From assembly GCF_949987535.1 (NCBI RefSeq), contig NC_080065.1, forward strand, positions 42,881,239 to 42,945,238: 64,000 nt of DNA. The letters are read 5' to 3'. Every line of letters starts with the position of its first letter. Position 1 is the first letter of the stretch. This document shows positions 1-12,889 of this stretch, piece after piece. The notes beneath the pieces are model-generated. The model had not been told where the DNA came from, did no database searches, and saw only the letters and a list, made by a program, of their open reading frames with translations. Position numbers and translations under genes: made by a program. The stretch comes from Balaenoptera acutorostrata. Its lineage: Eukaryota; Chordata; Mammalia; Artiodactyla; Balaenopteridae.

Positions 1-2809
1 CCTCCATGTTAGCTCCTGGGCACAGGGTCTAGTAAAGGTTGGCATTTTGTCTTCTGCTTTACATAGGTGATGTAGCAGAAATGAGTTATGAAGCCTTAAA
101 AAAACAACTATCTTGAATTTCAGGTTAATACATTATAACTAGTGGCATGAAATGCTCAGGATTTCACGCACACACACACATACACACACCCACTAAATAT
201 CAGATTTAAAGGTAAAAATAATCTGTTTACCCAGTAAGGACTACTGTGTTCATATTCATAAATAAATACAAGCGTTAAAAAGCGAATGCACTTACAAAGC
301 AGCTGTGCAAGTTTTTTTTAGTTTTTTCCCCCTGAATTTTAGATTTATAAAAACCATGTCTCAGCTGCTACCTTTCAACAATTTTACTCTGAGGCAATAA
401 ATAATTCAATGTGCTAATTTGACAGATGACTCTCCAGGAGCCTCCTACCATTACTAGCATCATTAGGCCATAATATGCGTGACGAGGATGGGCCGTTCAG
501 CAAATGTCCTTCACTTGTTTACCCCTAAAGAGCTGTACTCTGCACAATTAACGAATGAAGCATTATGGACCGTTTTGTTTTTTTTTTTTTTCTTCCCTCC
601 TATTTCAATACATCAATGCAGAGAGTCTGAGGGAAAATATATTCTGTTTCCTTTCACTAAATAAGTATTTATGGGATGGTTAAGACTTCACTGTAGCTCC
701 CAAATGAATAAAGGGAAAATAATAAGATGGTCAACATGGATTATCATCATCATTATTATTATTATTACTTCCTTTCTCTTCCATGGTTTGTAAGGAAAAC
801 GTAAAAGCAATTCGGTGTTGAATTACCAAAAAAAAAAAGTCAGTGTGCAAATCATCAGCTTTAATATTTGCTGGTTATCAAGAACTTGTACACTGTCTCC
901 ATCAAGCTCGGAAATTTTATCCTTATCTAAAAACTTGATCACATGTGAATTTTCTCAGACTCTTGAGTTTAAAATTTAATTTCAGTTTTAAATAGTACTG
1001 TGACTATTCTAATTGGGTTTTTGTGTGTGTATGAATATACCCTTACTGTCCAGATCAACAAAGCATGTGTCTATAGATGTTCAGATGAAGTTACTAAGTC
1101 CACATCTAAATAGTTCCATCCCACAGAATTGAATTAAACAAAGAAACATCAGCTGACTTGCCTGTTGTTATTGTTTCACTAAACATTTGATTGCCAAAAC
1201 ATTTTGTTGTTGGGAAAAGAAAAGATGACCTATGGTGCGAATGATGTTAGGGATCTCTTTCTTACATTTGTAGAGTATGTATTATAGGTTCTTAGTTAAG
1301 AAATTATTGCATCCTTTACCATCCCTGGCATTATTTTGTGGTTTAGAGTGTAGAAAGCAAACATTGCCCAAAGCATGTCATTTGGAAGAGAAGTGGGAGG
1401 GTTCGAGAACTAAAGCAGTTACATTTTTCTCTTTCCAACCTTCATCCAGACCCACGTTGATGTTGACATTATTTCCCAAGAGTAATAGTCACAGCTATTC
1501 TTCCTAGATGTAAAACTATTTTTCCCCAGTTGACAGCACATGTTCAAAGACAATTATAATGCTCCTCTTTGAACAAATAAAATAATAATCAACATTATGA
1601 TATGAATAATAATAAAATGGCTATGATTTATTAAGAGCCAATTCAGTCTAAGGCCTTAATGCTTATTGCATGTATGAAGCAAATATGAAACACTGATGTG
1701 AAGAGCATGTTGGTTCTTCTATGAACCTCAAGGTTACAGAAAATATTCACATTAAAAGAGAAAGAGAACCACTAAATTTCAAGAGTTCTGCAGATAAATT
1801 CTGGTAGATTATCAATATAACATCACATTTATAGGGTTTCAAAACTATCTGATACTATAAGTCATATCCCTCCACATACTACCCCACTTGAACAATTTAT
1901 TTAATTTTACTTTCAGTAGAATAAATTTTAAAGATGCTAATGCAATAATGAGTAAATTTAGTGGAAAAATAATTCACTTTTCTCAATGTAAATGTTCCCA
2001 GTGACCTTACTATAGCCTTTTGGTAAATTATAGATTCAGTGAAAGTCTGACATATTTCTGATATTTTGTATATAATAAGTTGGATACTGTTTAACTTTAA
2101 AATATTCTCTCTTCTATCCACATATAAATGGAGCATGTAAAACTTATTTTTCAAAATGTAGTTAAAATGGAAAAGACTACTTGAATGCCAAAGAAAACTG
2201 TAATTTTCTTGCTTTTATATCAGGGAGAAGGTTATATATCATTTTTAGGAAACATATCCCATCCATGAAAATCTGAGGAACATTAGTAAAATGTAGAAAC
2301 ATTTCCAATCAATAATAATGGAGGAATTACACAACACTGAATATATTTGGTGCAAAATTTCTTTAGAAAACCAAAAAAAAATTACATTTCTACACAAATG
2401 CCCTTCCTTTCCATATAAATCCTTCCATACAAGGTTTGTTAAATTTGTTAAATGTGATGGAAAATTGTTTCATTACTTAAAATATGTACTGAATATTGTC
2501 TGTTACATGCAGAATCTATAATTTAACCCAGATATTCTATTAAATGGGAAAGAGTCCAAAATGTGGAACATCTTATAGAATAATTAAATGCTTCATAAAC
2601 ATGGAAGAGTCAAGTTTCATCTTAAATGGTTGGTCATTTATCCACAAGAGCTATCTAGAGAAAATAGTACAGGTAATAATATTACAGCTTATAATTAATA
2701 AAATTACCTCTACAATTTTAGGTTGTTGGCATTTGAAATGTTCCAACAAATATCACTAATGAGTACTGAAAGTTACTAGCAAATATTGCATACTAACATT
2801 TATTTTAAA
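1..2809. other. Unannotated AT-rich DNA
   Basis: I recognise no gene here. There is a short CA-rich run near 170-190, a TTA-type microsatellite near 747-768 and T- and A-runs near 577-590 and 827-838. The stretch at 1,595-1,680 weakly resembles the 3' core of a MIR. The open frames are short and show no family resemblance. Confidence 0.6.
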
Positions 2810-2821
2810 ATATTGTTTCCA

Positions 2822-2955
2822 CCACGATAGTGAGAGGCCTGCGCACCGCAATGAAGAGTGGCCCCCGCTTGCCACAACTAGAGAAAGCCCTCGCACAGAA
2901 ATGAAGACCCAACACAGCCATAAATAAATAAATAAATAAATATTAAAAAAAATAT
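2822..2955 (+). mobile_element. 5'-truncated CHR-type SINE
   Basis: This is the 3' third of a cetacean CHR SINE: GATAGTGAGAGGCCTGCGCA, the GAAGACCCAACACAGCC block and an AAATA-repeat tail. A 12-bp direct repeat ATATTGTTTCCA flanks it at 2,810-2,821 and 2,956-2,967, so it is a 5'-truncated retrotransposition event rather than a deletion remnant. The tRNA-like promoter head is missing, so it should not be transcribed by Pol III. Confidence 0.88.
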
Positions 2956-2967
2956 ATATTGTTTCCA

Positions 2968-3539
2968 TACTAAAAAAAGCTGAAAATTAATAGTTAATTA
3001 GTCATTGAGATTAAAAAATTACTCAAATACATATAATTTCCATATGAATTTATCTATAGTCAACAGAATTTAACCAAAATTATCTCAAATTTTATTTAAG
3101 ATGTCTAATGAAATAAGTATTCCTGCTTTTTGTAACAACAAAAAAAAGCTACATATGGTGTTTTTCTAGATCTTTGTTCACTCTGAGGTAGTAATTTCTT
3201 CTTTTTAGTGTGACTTTGCTAAAAATTCAATAATGTACCATTAAAAAAATCATAGCTATGCTAAATACATCCCAGAAGCACACTCCCATAGATATGTCAC
3301 TTAACTGCAGGCTCACAGTTCCTCGAAGACATTTCTGTTTATTTTGATATCTTTTGTTAAAGAAATCCACAGTAACAATGATGACCGGACAAAGAGAGGG
3401 AAAAAAAGCCATTCATCCATTCATGGGTAATTGAATTCCCTCATATTTCATAAACAGACTGCCTGTCTGTGGGGTTGTTTCATTTGAATAACTTTCTTTA
3501 AAATGATTTTCCTTATAAGATGGGGAATTAGTATTTAAG
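2968..3539. other. Unannotated AT-rich DNA
   Basis: I see nothing recognisable here, only short uninformative open frames. Confidence 0.5.
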
Positions 3540-3975
3540 AACTCAAGGTCAAAACATTTTTAAGTTAGTTTATTCGATGGATGCATTGCCATAAGAGAAG
3601 GCACCCCTCCCCCTTTCTCTCCCCTCTCTCCCACAAATTGCCTTTAGACTGGATGTTTATTGCCCAACGTAAAGAACAAAAAAGGGAGGTAATTAAGCCC
3701 AGAATTGCCTGCTGGTGCTTATGACAGTCAAGCCACCGACCTAGGACTAGGAGTCCTCCCAAATCCGCAAAGAAGGAGTCTTGGTTTAAGAACAAAGCTA
3801 AGCAGCAAGACGTCATTACTGTTAATTACCTGATAAACAAAGAAGACTTGGTGTTGGTGGCAAAACACCAAACTCAGGGCTGCAGCTGATGCTGTGAAAG
3901 ACAGTTGGCCTGACTTTGTCCTGTTGAGCATTGTGCTGTGAGATGATCCACCTCTATAAAGAGCTCAAGTAATTA
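3540..3975. promoter_or_regulatory. Candidate conserved non-coding element (enhancer-like)
   Basis: This stretch is more GC-balanced than its surroundings, has no repeat signature and has no credible reading frame. It carries homeodomain-type and FOX/SOX-type motifs: TAATTAA at 3,690-3,696, GTTAATTAC at 3,821-3,829 and GATAAACAAAG at 3,832-3,842. That texture is typical of developmental enhancers in gene deserts. Motif content alone is weak evidence, and the call rests on no alignment. Confidence 0.25.
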
Positions 3976-4297
3976 GACTCCAACTACTGTGTTTATCCGT
4001 GCTGTACCCTGTATGGTGCCCTAATAACAACAAACAACCTGTCCTCTGGAGACAGGTGGCAACTGCTAAACATCAAATAGGAAAAAAAGACATGCTTTCA
4101 AATAGTAGTTCATTAATTTATAAGTCAAGGACAAAGGTGAGAAATATGAAGACGGGTGAGAAATATGAAAGCACACTGAAGTTTATAGCTCCCTTAAGTA
4201 AGTGAGTTAAATAAAACATGAGCTCTGTTTCACAAAATAATCATTGGTCTTTGTGATCTACCTTGGGATATAATAGCATGCAAGAAGTATTTTAACA

Positions 4298-4298
<1 letters not shown>

Positions 4299-4342
<44 letters not shown>
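4299..4342. repeat. (TA)n microsatellite
   Basis: An almost uninterrupted TA dinucleotide tract of about 20 units, between ordinary unique sequence. It is probably length-polymorphic. Confidence 0.95.
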
Positions 4343-4344
<2 letters not shown>

Positions 4345-4599
4345 TATGCATACATTTATATGTACATATAGGTATTATTGTGTATTTGTTGTTTTGTTTT
4401 GATCTTTTTCATTCCCATTGTCATTGATTATGTATGAAAGTCAACCAAGAAAATAGGTAAATAAGAGGGCAGACAAGATAAAATCAAGTTCAGACAAGAC
4501 TGTACTGTAGAAGACCTATGTCTCTAAAACCACAGAACATGGAGTTGATTGAATGGATTTGAATGTAATACAGAAGGTGATGTAGAACTAATGGCATCC

Positions 4600-4800
4600 T
4601 CAGATAGACCTAAGTTTGCTCCTTGTCAGCTGGCTAGGCTTAGGTGAGTTAGACTTCTCAAATTTGTTTTATTCATATGGAAATAAATTTAATAAGTTAA
4701 TAACACATTTTTCTCAGCATTGTCTTGAGGACTAACAGACATAATGCATACACAGGCTTAGCATAGTGCCTGATACATTGCAGGCTCTCAGGCAATAGCG
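4600..4800 (+). mobile_element. MIR SINE relic
   Basis: A diverged match to the MIR core and 3' end: 'GCTAGGCTTAGGTGAGTTAGACTTCTC', then 'GAGGACTAACAGACATAATG' and 'GCTTAGCATAGTGCCTGATACA'. It has an ancient mammalian age and no detectable TSD. Confidence 0.6.
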
Positions 4801-5029
4801 GTTCCAATAGCTGAATTAGAGTAAATTACTTTTGAGGCAACTGGTTACTTAAGACATTAAGAAACACAGAGTGGGTTGAATTGTAGCTGATTTGGTAAAT
4901 ATGTGCAAGCAAATCATAACATTCTCCTCTAGTAGAAACCCTATTGGCTAAGGTAAGAGTACAGAAAAGCTCTGAATCTCAGAACCTTCACTACTCCAGA
5001 CATTCCTCACATACTTTATAGGATTATGG

Positions 5030-5158
5030 GATGGTTAAAAGCAATGAATTTGAAGTTAGAATGACCTAGGTTCAAATCCAAGCTTTGTGCTTGCTCATTC
5101 TGTGTTCTTGGTAAGTAACTTAAACTTAATTCATGTCCTCATCAGAAAAATGAGATGT
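5030..5158 (+). mobile_element. MIR SINE relic (first of two adjacent)
   Basis: It follows the MIR consensus in order: GTTCAAATCCAAGCTTTGTG (box B region), 'TGTTCTTGGTAAGTAACTTAAACTT' and 'CCTCATCAGAAAAATGAGATG'. The 3' third is missing, and another MIR begins almost at once. Confidence 0.75.
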
Positions 5159-5159
5159 A

Positions 5160-5335
5160 TAGGGCTAACCACTTCAGAACATGAACTACCTAAGTTTGAA
5201 TCACAATTCCACTATTTGCTTAGTTACTTATCATAGCTTTGACTTAGTAGTCTCTTCTATAAAATGGGGATATAGGGTTGTCATGTGGATTAAATGAGTC
5301 ATTCTATATATAGCCCTTAGAATAGTGACTGTGTT
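5160..5335 (+). mobile_element. MIR SINE relic (second of two adjacent)
   Basis: A second independent MIR run: 'GTTTGAATCACAATTCCACTATTTGC', 'CTTCTATAAAATGGGGATA', 'GGATTAAATGAGTCATT' and 'CCCTTAGAATAGTGACTG'. It lies in the same orientation as the preceding MIR. Confidence 0.75.
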
Positions 5336-6201
5336 ATGATTTGCTCTCACTACCTGCTACTTAGGGACTTTTGAGACCCTTTCAAATTGAGGCCTTACCT
5401 ACCTGTGATATTAAATATTATTTTTAATAATCACTACCTGCACACGACACCACCATCATACACCAAATGCACCCCATCTCCCCATGATTTTCTGAAAGAC
5501 TTCAAATGTACCTTCACATTTGCTTATAAGACAGTCAGTCACCAGTATGACCACCACAGTTGCCGCATGACACTGTCTCCATGTATTTTCCTTCCTTCTT
5601 AGGTTTACTCTATTTCACATACAGTAATAGCAAAGCTACTTGAAAGGGATTCTCTACTGCCACTGCTATTATAAGATCCCAAGTGTTTATCATTCAGTGT
5701 CACTAAAGTTGTAGTGGATTCCCTGTAGACATGGCTGGAAAGGACACTTTTACAACTCTCAGTCACACTTTGTCACCTGGGCCCAGAACACTCCTCATGA
5801 CCCAAGGCTCATTAAGGTCCTCATGAAATTACCTTCTAACTCCTGTTTCCCTAGGCCTCCAACTCAGCTCACAGTCTGAAGGAAATCAAACCCAAGGTCA
5901 TCCTTTTCATTGTCATTGTCTCTCTCCTAATGCATGCCAGAGTGGTAATGATATCATGTTCAAATAGCTGGTTGAAAATGAATAATGCAAATTATGTGCC
6001 CCTTCATGTAGATCCACAGAATCTATTTCTTTAATTTTATAGATATTAAACAAACTGAATTTGCATATCTGAAGCCTCTGAGACTGATTATTTCTGAATG
6101 ACCAGAGACCACTGACTGTAAAATGCTGCTCCTTTGTTAAAAAGACAAATTTCTGCCTTGCCTTTCATGATAAAAAGATTAGTCTCACACAGCACTTTAT
6201 T
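5336..6201. other. Unannotated stretch
   Basis: I identify no gene or repeat. The frame at 5,387-5,602 has no recognisable domain. Confidence 0.5.
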
Positions 6202-6211
6202 CACTACTGTA

Positions 6212-6596
6212 TTCCTTTTATTTTTTTAAATAATGTAGGTCTTTTTAAAAAAATAAATTTATTTATTTTATTTTTGGCCGTGTTGGGTCTTCATTGCTGT
6301 GCACAGGCTTGCTCTAGTTGTGTCTAGTGGGGGCTACTCTTTGTTGTGGTGTGCGGGTTTCTCATTGCGGTGGTTTCTCTTGTTCTGGAGCATGGGCTCT
6401 AGGCGCACGGGTTTCAGTAGTTGTGGCTTGTGGGCTCAGTAGTTGTGGCTCACGGGCTCTAGAGCACAGGCTCAGTAGTTGTGGTCCATGGGCTTAGTTG
6501 CTCTGCAGCATGTGGGATCTTCCTGGACCAGGGATCAAACCCGTGTCCCCTGCATTGGCAGGTGGATTCTTAACCACTGAGCCACCAGGGAAGCCC
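6212..6596 (-). mobile_element. Full-length CHR-type SINE, reverse strand
   Basis: The reverse complement runs from the tRNA-like head GGCTTCCCTGGTGGCTCAG (6,578-6,596) to the GAAGACCCAACACGGCC block and A-rich tail near 6,250. A 10-bp repeat CACTACTGTA lies at 6,202-6,211 and 6,597-6,606. The interior is the longer 'CAACTACTGAG' repeated version of the SINE body. Confidence 0.9.
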
Positions 6597-6606
6597 CACT
6601 ACTGTA

Positions 6607-6955
6607 GTCTTGTATAGTAAACTTTTCTGAGTTTTTATGGCCATCAATAATTTACATAAATAACTAGAGCATTTAAGAGCACATGCTGCAGTTTTTGGTA
6701 ATGAAAGCAAGCATTATATTTAGCTTAGTAAGTAAGCATCCTGAACAAAATCCACCAAGAAATAATAAAAATAATAACACATATACTGTGCTTTATATTT
6801 TTGTGTACATTAGCTCATTCAATCCTAAATTCAAAAGTAGTAATTCTTCAACTCTAAATTCCAAATTATATGTATTCTGAAGTCATCTCAATCATTTACT
6901 CAAGAGCAATCATAACCTTTAATAAAGTTGTCTAAAACATCTAAATTTTTTTATT
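6607..6955. other. Short unannotated stretch with a possible MIR core
   Basis: The run at 6,765-6,860 weakly resembles reverse-oriented MIR. The rest is AT-rich and unassigned. Confidence 0.35.
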
Positions 6956-6969
6956 AGAAACTTCTGTCC
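6956..6969 (+). repeat. Left TSD of the 6.97-kb L1
   Basis: AGAAACTTCTGTCC, repeated exactly at 12,876-12,889. The 14-bp length is typical of L1 endonuclease-primed insertion. Confidence 0.95.
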
Positions 6970-7874
6970 AGGGAGATTGGTTCAAGATGGCAGAGTAGAA
7001 GGACATGTACTCATTCCCTCTTGTGAGAGCACTGGAATCACAACTGACTGCTGAACAACCATCGACAGGAAGACACTGGAACTCACCAAAAAGATACCCC
7101 ATATCCAAAGACAAAGGAGAAGCCACAGTGAGATGGTAAAAAGGGCAAAATCACAATAAAATCAAATCCCATAACCACTGGGTGTGTGACTCAAAAACTG
7201 GAGAACAATCATACCACAGAAGTCTACTCACTGGAGTGAAGGTTCTGAGCACCACATCAGGCTTCCCAAGCTGGGGGGCCAGCAATGGGAGGAGGAATTC
7301 TCAGAGATTCAGACTTTGAAGGCTAGCAGGATTTGATTGCAGGACTTCAACTGGACTGGGGGAAACAGACACTCCACTCTTGGAGGGCACACACAAAGTA
7401 GTGAGCCATGAAGACCTGGGGGAAGGAGCAGTGACCCCACAGGAGACTGAACCACACCTACCTGCTAGTGTTGGAGGGTCTCCTGCAGAGGCAGGGGGTG
7501 GCTGTGGCTCACTGTGAGGACAAGGACACTGTCAGCAGAAGTTCTGGGAAGTACTCCTTGGCATAAGCCTTCCCAGAGTCTATCATTAGCTCCACCAAAG
7601 AGCCTGTAGACATCAGTGCTGGGGTGCCTCAGGCCAAACAACCAACAGGAAGGGAACTCAGCCCCACCCATCAGCAGACAAGCAGATTAAAGTTTTACTG
7701 AGCTCTGCGACCAGAGCAACACCGAGCTCTACCCACCACCAGGCGCTCCCATCAGGAAGCTTGCCCAGGCCTCTTGGATGGCCTCATCCACCAGAGGGCA
7801 GACAGCAGAAGCAAGAAGAACTACAGTCCTGCAGCCTGTGGAATGAAAACCACATTCACAGAAAGACAGACAAA
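6970..7874 (+). promoter_or_regulatory. L1 5' UTR / internal promoter region
   Basis: It lies between the TSD and the ORF1 start, and its 'CTGGAGTGAAGGTTCTGAGC' and 'TTGGAGGGCACACACAAAGTA' blocks also occur in the 53-kb copy. It holds a single copy of the 75-bp segment that is duplicated in that copy. Internal Pol II promoter activity is known for L1 5' UTRs and is inferred here. Confidence 0.8.
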
Positions 7875-8780
7875 ATGAAAAGGCAGAGGACTATGCACCA
7901 GATGAAGGAACAAGATAAAAGCCCAGAAAAACAACTAAATGAAGTGGAGATAGGCAACCTCCCAGAAAAAGAATTCAGAATAATGATAGTGAAGATGATC
8001 CAGGACCTCAGGAAAAGAATGGAGGCAAAGATTGAGAAGATGTAAGAAATGTTTAACAAAGACCTAGAAGAATTAAAGAACAAACAAATAGAGATAAACT
8101 ATGCAATAACTGAAATGAAAAATATAATAGAAGGAATCAATAGCAGAATAACTGAGGAAGAAGAACAGATAAGTGACCTGGAAGACAGAAAGGTGGAATT
8201 CACTGCCTCAGAACAGAATAAAGAAAAAAGAATGTAAAGAAATGAGGACAGCCTAAGAGACCTCTGGGACAACATTAAACACAACAACATTCGCATTTTA
8301 GGGGTCAGAGAAGGAGAAGAGAGAGAGAAAGAACCTGAGAAAATATTTGAAGAGATTAGAGTCAAAAACTTCCCTAACATGGGAAAGGAAATAGCCACCT
8401 AAGTCCAGGAAGCACAGAGAGTCCCAGGCAGGATAAACCCAAGGAGAAACATGCTGAGACACACAGTAATCAAATTGACAGAAAGTAATGACAAAGAAAA
8501 ATTATTAAAAGCAACAAGGGAAAAACGACAAATAACATACAAGAGAACTCCCATAAGGTTAAGAGCTAACTTCTCAGCAGAAACTCTACAAGCCAGAAGG
8601 GAGTGGCACGATATTTTTAAAGTGATGAAAGGGAAGAACCTACAACCAAGATTACTCTACCGGGCAAGGATCTCATTCAGATTCGATGGAGAAATCAAAA
8701 GCTTTACAGACAAGCAAAAGTTAAGAGAATTCAGCATCACCAAACCAGCTCTACAACAAATGCTTAAGGAACTTCTCTAA
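7875..8780 (+). pseudogene. L1 ORF1p relic (RNA-binding chaperone)
   Basis: ORF1p is the L1 RNA-binding protein that trimerises and packages L1 RNA. The frame starts MKRQRTMHQMK and stops at codon 57 (TAA, 8,043-8,045). The rest continues as separate frames (8,049-8,237 and 8,451-8,780) with further stops at 8,235-8,237 and 8,400-8,402. The C-terminal domain still shows the [18 protein letters not shown] and [12 protein letters not shown] motifs. The length matches the intact 301-codon ORF1 at 54,001. It is non-functional. Confidence 0.93.
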
Positions 8781-8838
8781 GTGGGAAAAACAAGAGAAGA
8801 CAAGGACCTACAAAAACAAAAACAAAACAATTAAGAAA

Positions 8839-11800
8839 ATTGTCATAGGAACATACATATTGATAATTACCTTAAATGTGAATGGATTAAATGCTCCAAC
8901 CAAAAGACACAGGCTCACTGAATGGATACAAAAACAAGACCCATATATATGCTGTCTACAAGAGACCCACTTCAGACCTAGGGACACATCCAGACTGAAA
9001 GTGAGGGGATGGAAAAAGATATTCCATGCAAATGGAAATCAAAAGAAAGCTGGAGTACCAATACTCATATTAGATAAAATAGACTTTAAAATAAAGAATG
9101 TTACAAGAGACAAGGAAGGACACTACATAATGATCAAGCGATCAAACCAAGAATAAGATATAACAATCACAAATATATATGCACCCAACATAGGAACACC
9201 TCAACAGATGAAGCAAAAGCTAACAGCTATAAAAGAGGAAATAAACAGTAACACAATAATAACAGGGGACTTTAACATCTCACTAACACCAGTAGACAGA
9301 TCATCCAGACAGAAAATTAATAAGGAAACACAAGCTTTAAATGACACAATAGACCAGATAGATTTAATTGATATTTATAGGACATTCCGCCTGATAACAG
9401 AAGATTACACTTTCTTCTCTAGAGCGCATGGAACATTTTCCAGGGTAGTTCACATCTTGGGTCACAAATCAAGCCTCAGTAAATTTAAGAAAATTGAAAT
9501 CATATCAAGCATCTTTTCTGACCACAAGACTATGAGATTAGAAATCAATTACAGAGAAAAAAAATGTAAAAAACACAAACACATGGAGGCTAAACAATAT
9601 GTTACTAAATAGCCAAGAGGTCACTGAAGAAATCAAAGAGGAAATCAGAAAATATCTAGAGACAAATAACAACAAAAACACGCCGATCCAAAACCTATGG
9701 GATGCAGCAAAAGCAGTTCTAAGAGGGAAGTTTATAACAATACAATCCTACCTCAAGAAACAAGAAAAATCTCAAATAAACAATCTAACCTTACACCTAA
9801 AGGAACTAGAGAAAGAAGAACCAACAAAACCCAAAGCTAGTAGAAGGAAAGAAATCATAAAGACCAGAGCAGAAATAAATGAAATAGAAACAAAGAAAAC
9901 AATAGCAAAGATCAATAAAACTAAAAGCTGGTTCTTTGAGAAGATAAACAAAATTGATAAACCTTTATCCAGACACATCAAGAAAAAGAGGGAGAGGACT
10001 CAAATCAATAAAATTAGAAATGAAAAAGGAGAAGTTAAAAAAGACACCACAGAAATACAAAGCATCATAAGAGACTACTACAAGTAACACTATGCCAATA
10101 AAATGGACAACCTGGAAGATATGGAGAAATTCCTAGAAAGGTATAACCTTCCAAGACTGAACCAGGAAGAAATAGAAAATATGAATGGACCAATCACAAG
10201 TAATGAAATTGAAACTGTGATTAAAAATCTTCCAACAAACAAAAGTCCAGGACCAGATGGCTTCACAGGTGAACTCTATCAAACATTTAGAGAAGAGCTA
10301 ACACGCATTATTCTCAAACTCTTCCAAAAAATTACAGACGAAGGAACACTCCCAAACTCATTCTGCGAGGCCACCATCACCCTGATACCAAAACCAGGCA
10401 GAGATACTATCAAAAAAGAAAATTACAGACCAATATCACTGATGAATATAGATACAAAAATTCTCAACAAAATACAAGCAAACAGAGTCCAACAACACAT
10501 TAAAAGGATCATACACCATAATCAAGTGGGATTTATCCCAGGAATGCAAGGATTCTTCAATATATGCAAATCAATCAATGTGATACACCATGTCAGCAAA
10601 TTGAAGAATAAAAACCATATGATCATCTCAATAGATGCAGAAAAAGCTTTTGACAAAATTCAACACCCATTTATGATAAATACTCTCCAGAAAGTGGACA
10701 TAGAGCGAACCTACCTCAACATCATAAAGGCCATATAAAACAAACCTACAGCAAACATCATTCTCAATGGTGAAAAATTGAAAGCATTTCCTCTAAGATC
10801 AGGAACAAAACAAGGATGTCCACTGTCGCTGCTATCAACATAGTTTTGGAGTCCAAGCAATGGCAATCAGAGAAGAAAAAGAAATAAAAGGAATACAAAT
10901 TGGAAAAGAAGGAGTAAACTGTCCCTGTTTGCAGATGGCATGGTACTATAGATAGAAAACCCTAAAGATGCCACCAGAAAACTACAAGAGCTAATCAGTG
11001 AATTTGGTAAAGTTGCAGGATACAAAATTAATGCACAGAAATCTCTTGCATTCCTATACACTAACAAAAAAATCAAAAAGAGAAATTAAGGAAACAATCC
11101 CATTCACCATTGCAACAAAAAGAATAAAATACCTAGGAATAAACCTACCTAAGGAGGTAAAAGACCTGTACTCAGAAAACTATAAGACACTGATGAAAGA
11201 AATCAAAGATGACACAAACAGATAGAGAGACATACCATGTTCTTGGATTGGATGAATCAATATTGTGAAAATGACTATACTACCCAAAACAATCTACAGA
11301 TTCAATGCAATCCCTATCAAATTACCAATGGCATGTTTTACAGAACTAGAACAAAAAATCTTAAAATTTGTATGGAGACACAAAAGACCCCGAACGGCCA
11401 AAGCAATCTTCAGGGAAAAAAAAGAAGCTGGAGGAATCAGACTCCCTGACTTCAGACTATAGTACAAAGCTATAGTAATCAAGACAATATGGTACTGGCA
11501 CAAAAACAGAAATATAGATAAATGTAACAGGATAGAAAGCCCAGAGATAAACCCATGCACCTATGGTCAACTAATCTATGAGAAAGGAGGCTAGTATATA
11601 CAATGGAGAAAAGACAGTCTCTTCAATAAGTGGTGCTGGGAAAACTGGACAGCTATATGTAAAAGAATGAAATTAGAATACTCCTTAACAACATACACAA
11701 AAATAAACTCCAATGGATTAAAGACCTAAGTGTAAGATGAGACACTATAAAACTCTTAGAGGAAAACATAGGAAGAACACTCTTTGATATAAATCACAGC

Positions 11801-12640
11801 AAGATCTTTTTTGACCCACTTCCTAAAATAATGGAAATAAAAATTAACAGATGGTACCTAACGAAACTTAAAAGCTTTTGCACAGCAAAGGAAACCATAA
11901 ACAAGATGAAAAGACAACCCTCAGAATGGGAGAAAATATTTGCAAACGAATCAACGGACAAAGGATTAATCTCCAAAATATATAAACAGCTCATGCAGCT
12001 CAATACTAAAAAAACAAACAACCCAATCAAAAAATGGGCAGAAAACCTAAATAGACACTTCTCCAAAGAAGAAATACAGATGGCAAAGAGGCACATGAAA
12101 AGCTGCTCAACATCACTAATTATTAGAGAAATGCAAACCAAAACTACAATGAGGTATCACCTCATACCGGTTAGAATGGGCATCATCAGAAAATCTACAA
12201 ACAACAAATGTTGGAGAGGGTGTGGAGAAAAGGGAACCCTCTTACACTGTTGGTGGGAATGTAAATTGATATAGCCATTATGGAGAAAAGTATGGAGGTT
12301 CCTTAAAAAACTAAAAACAGAACTACCATGTGACTCAGCAATCCCACTACTGGGCATATACCCAGAGAAAACCATAATTCAAAAAGACACATGCACCCCA
12401 AAGTTCATTGCAGCACTATTTACAGTAGCCAGGTCATGGAAGCAACCTAAATGCCCATGGACAGATGAATGGATAAAGAATATGAGGTACATATATACAA
12501 TGGAATATTACTCAGCCATAAAAAGGAATGAAACTGAGTCATTTGCAGAGATGTGGATGAACCTAGGGACTGTCATACAGAGGGAACTAAGTCAGAAAGA
12601 GAAAAACAAATATATGTTAATGCATATATGTGAAATCTAG
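8839..12640 (+). pseudogene. L1 ORF2p relic (endonuclease / reverse transcriptase)
   Basis: The ATG expected from the 53-kb copy is ATT here (8,839-8,841). Endonuclease motifs remain ([27 protein letters not shown]), followed by reverse-transcriptase pieces such as [30 protein letters not shown] and [14 protein letters not shown]. The sequence is then broken by stops and frameshifts, especially around 10,735-11,090, where the FADD-box region reads with an altered frame and GCAGATGGCATG in place of the double aspartate. The Cys-rich [18 protein letters not shown] motif survives near 12,210-12,262. It is a dead copy. Confidence 0.93.
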
Positions 12641-12875
12641 AAAAATGGTACAGATGAACTGGTTTGTAAGGCAGAAATAGAGACACAGATGTAGAGAACA
12701 AACGTATAGACACCAAGGGGGGAAAGTGGCTGTGGGGTGGTGGTGGTGGGATGAATTGGGAGATTGGGATTGACATATATACACTAATATGTATAAAATA
12801 GAAAACTAATAAGAACCTGCTGTATAATAAAACAAAAGAAAAAGAAAATGATGAGGAAACTAAGTTAAAAAAAAA

Positions 12876-12889
12876 AGAAACTTCTGTCC
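12876..12889 (+). repeat. Right TSD of the 6.97-kb L1
   Basis: An exact copy of the 14-bp repeat at 6,956-6,969, immediately after the L1 poly(A). Confidence 0.95.

Larger units (their letters stand above)
6970..12875 (+). mobile_element. Full-length but decayed L1 (LINE-1) element
   Basis: A 5.9-kb L1 with all parts in order: a 5' UTR of about 0.9 kb starting GGGAGATTGGTTCAAGATGG, ORF1 relic (7,875-8,780), ORF2 relic (8,839-12,640), and a 3' UTR ending in an A-rich tail (TATAATAAAACAAAAG, then A10). Exact 14-bp TSDs flank it. The 5' UTR is clearly the same type as the element at 53,032, but this copy has many more lesions, so it is an older insertion of the same lineage. It should be unable to move on its own. 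Confidence 0.96.
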
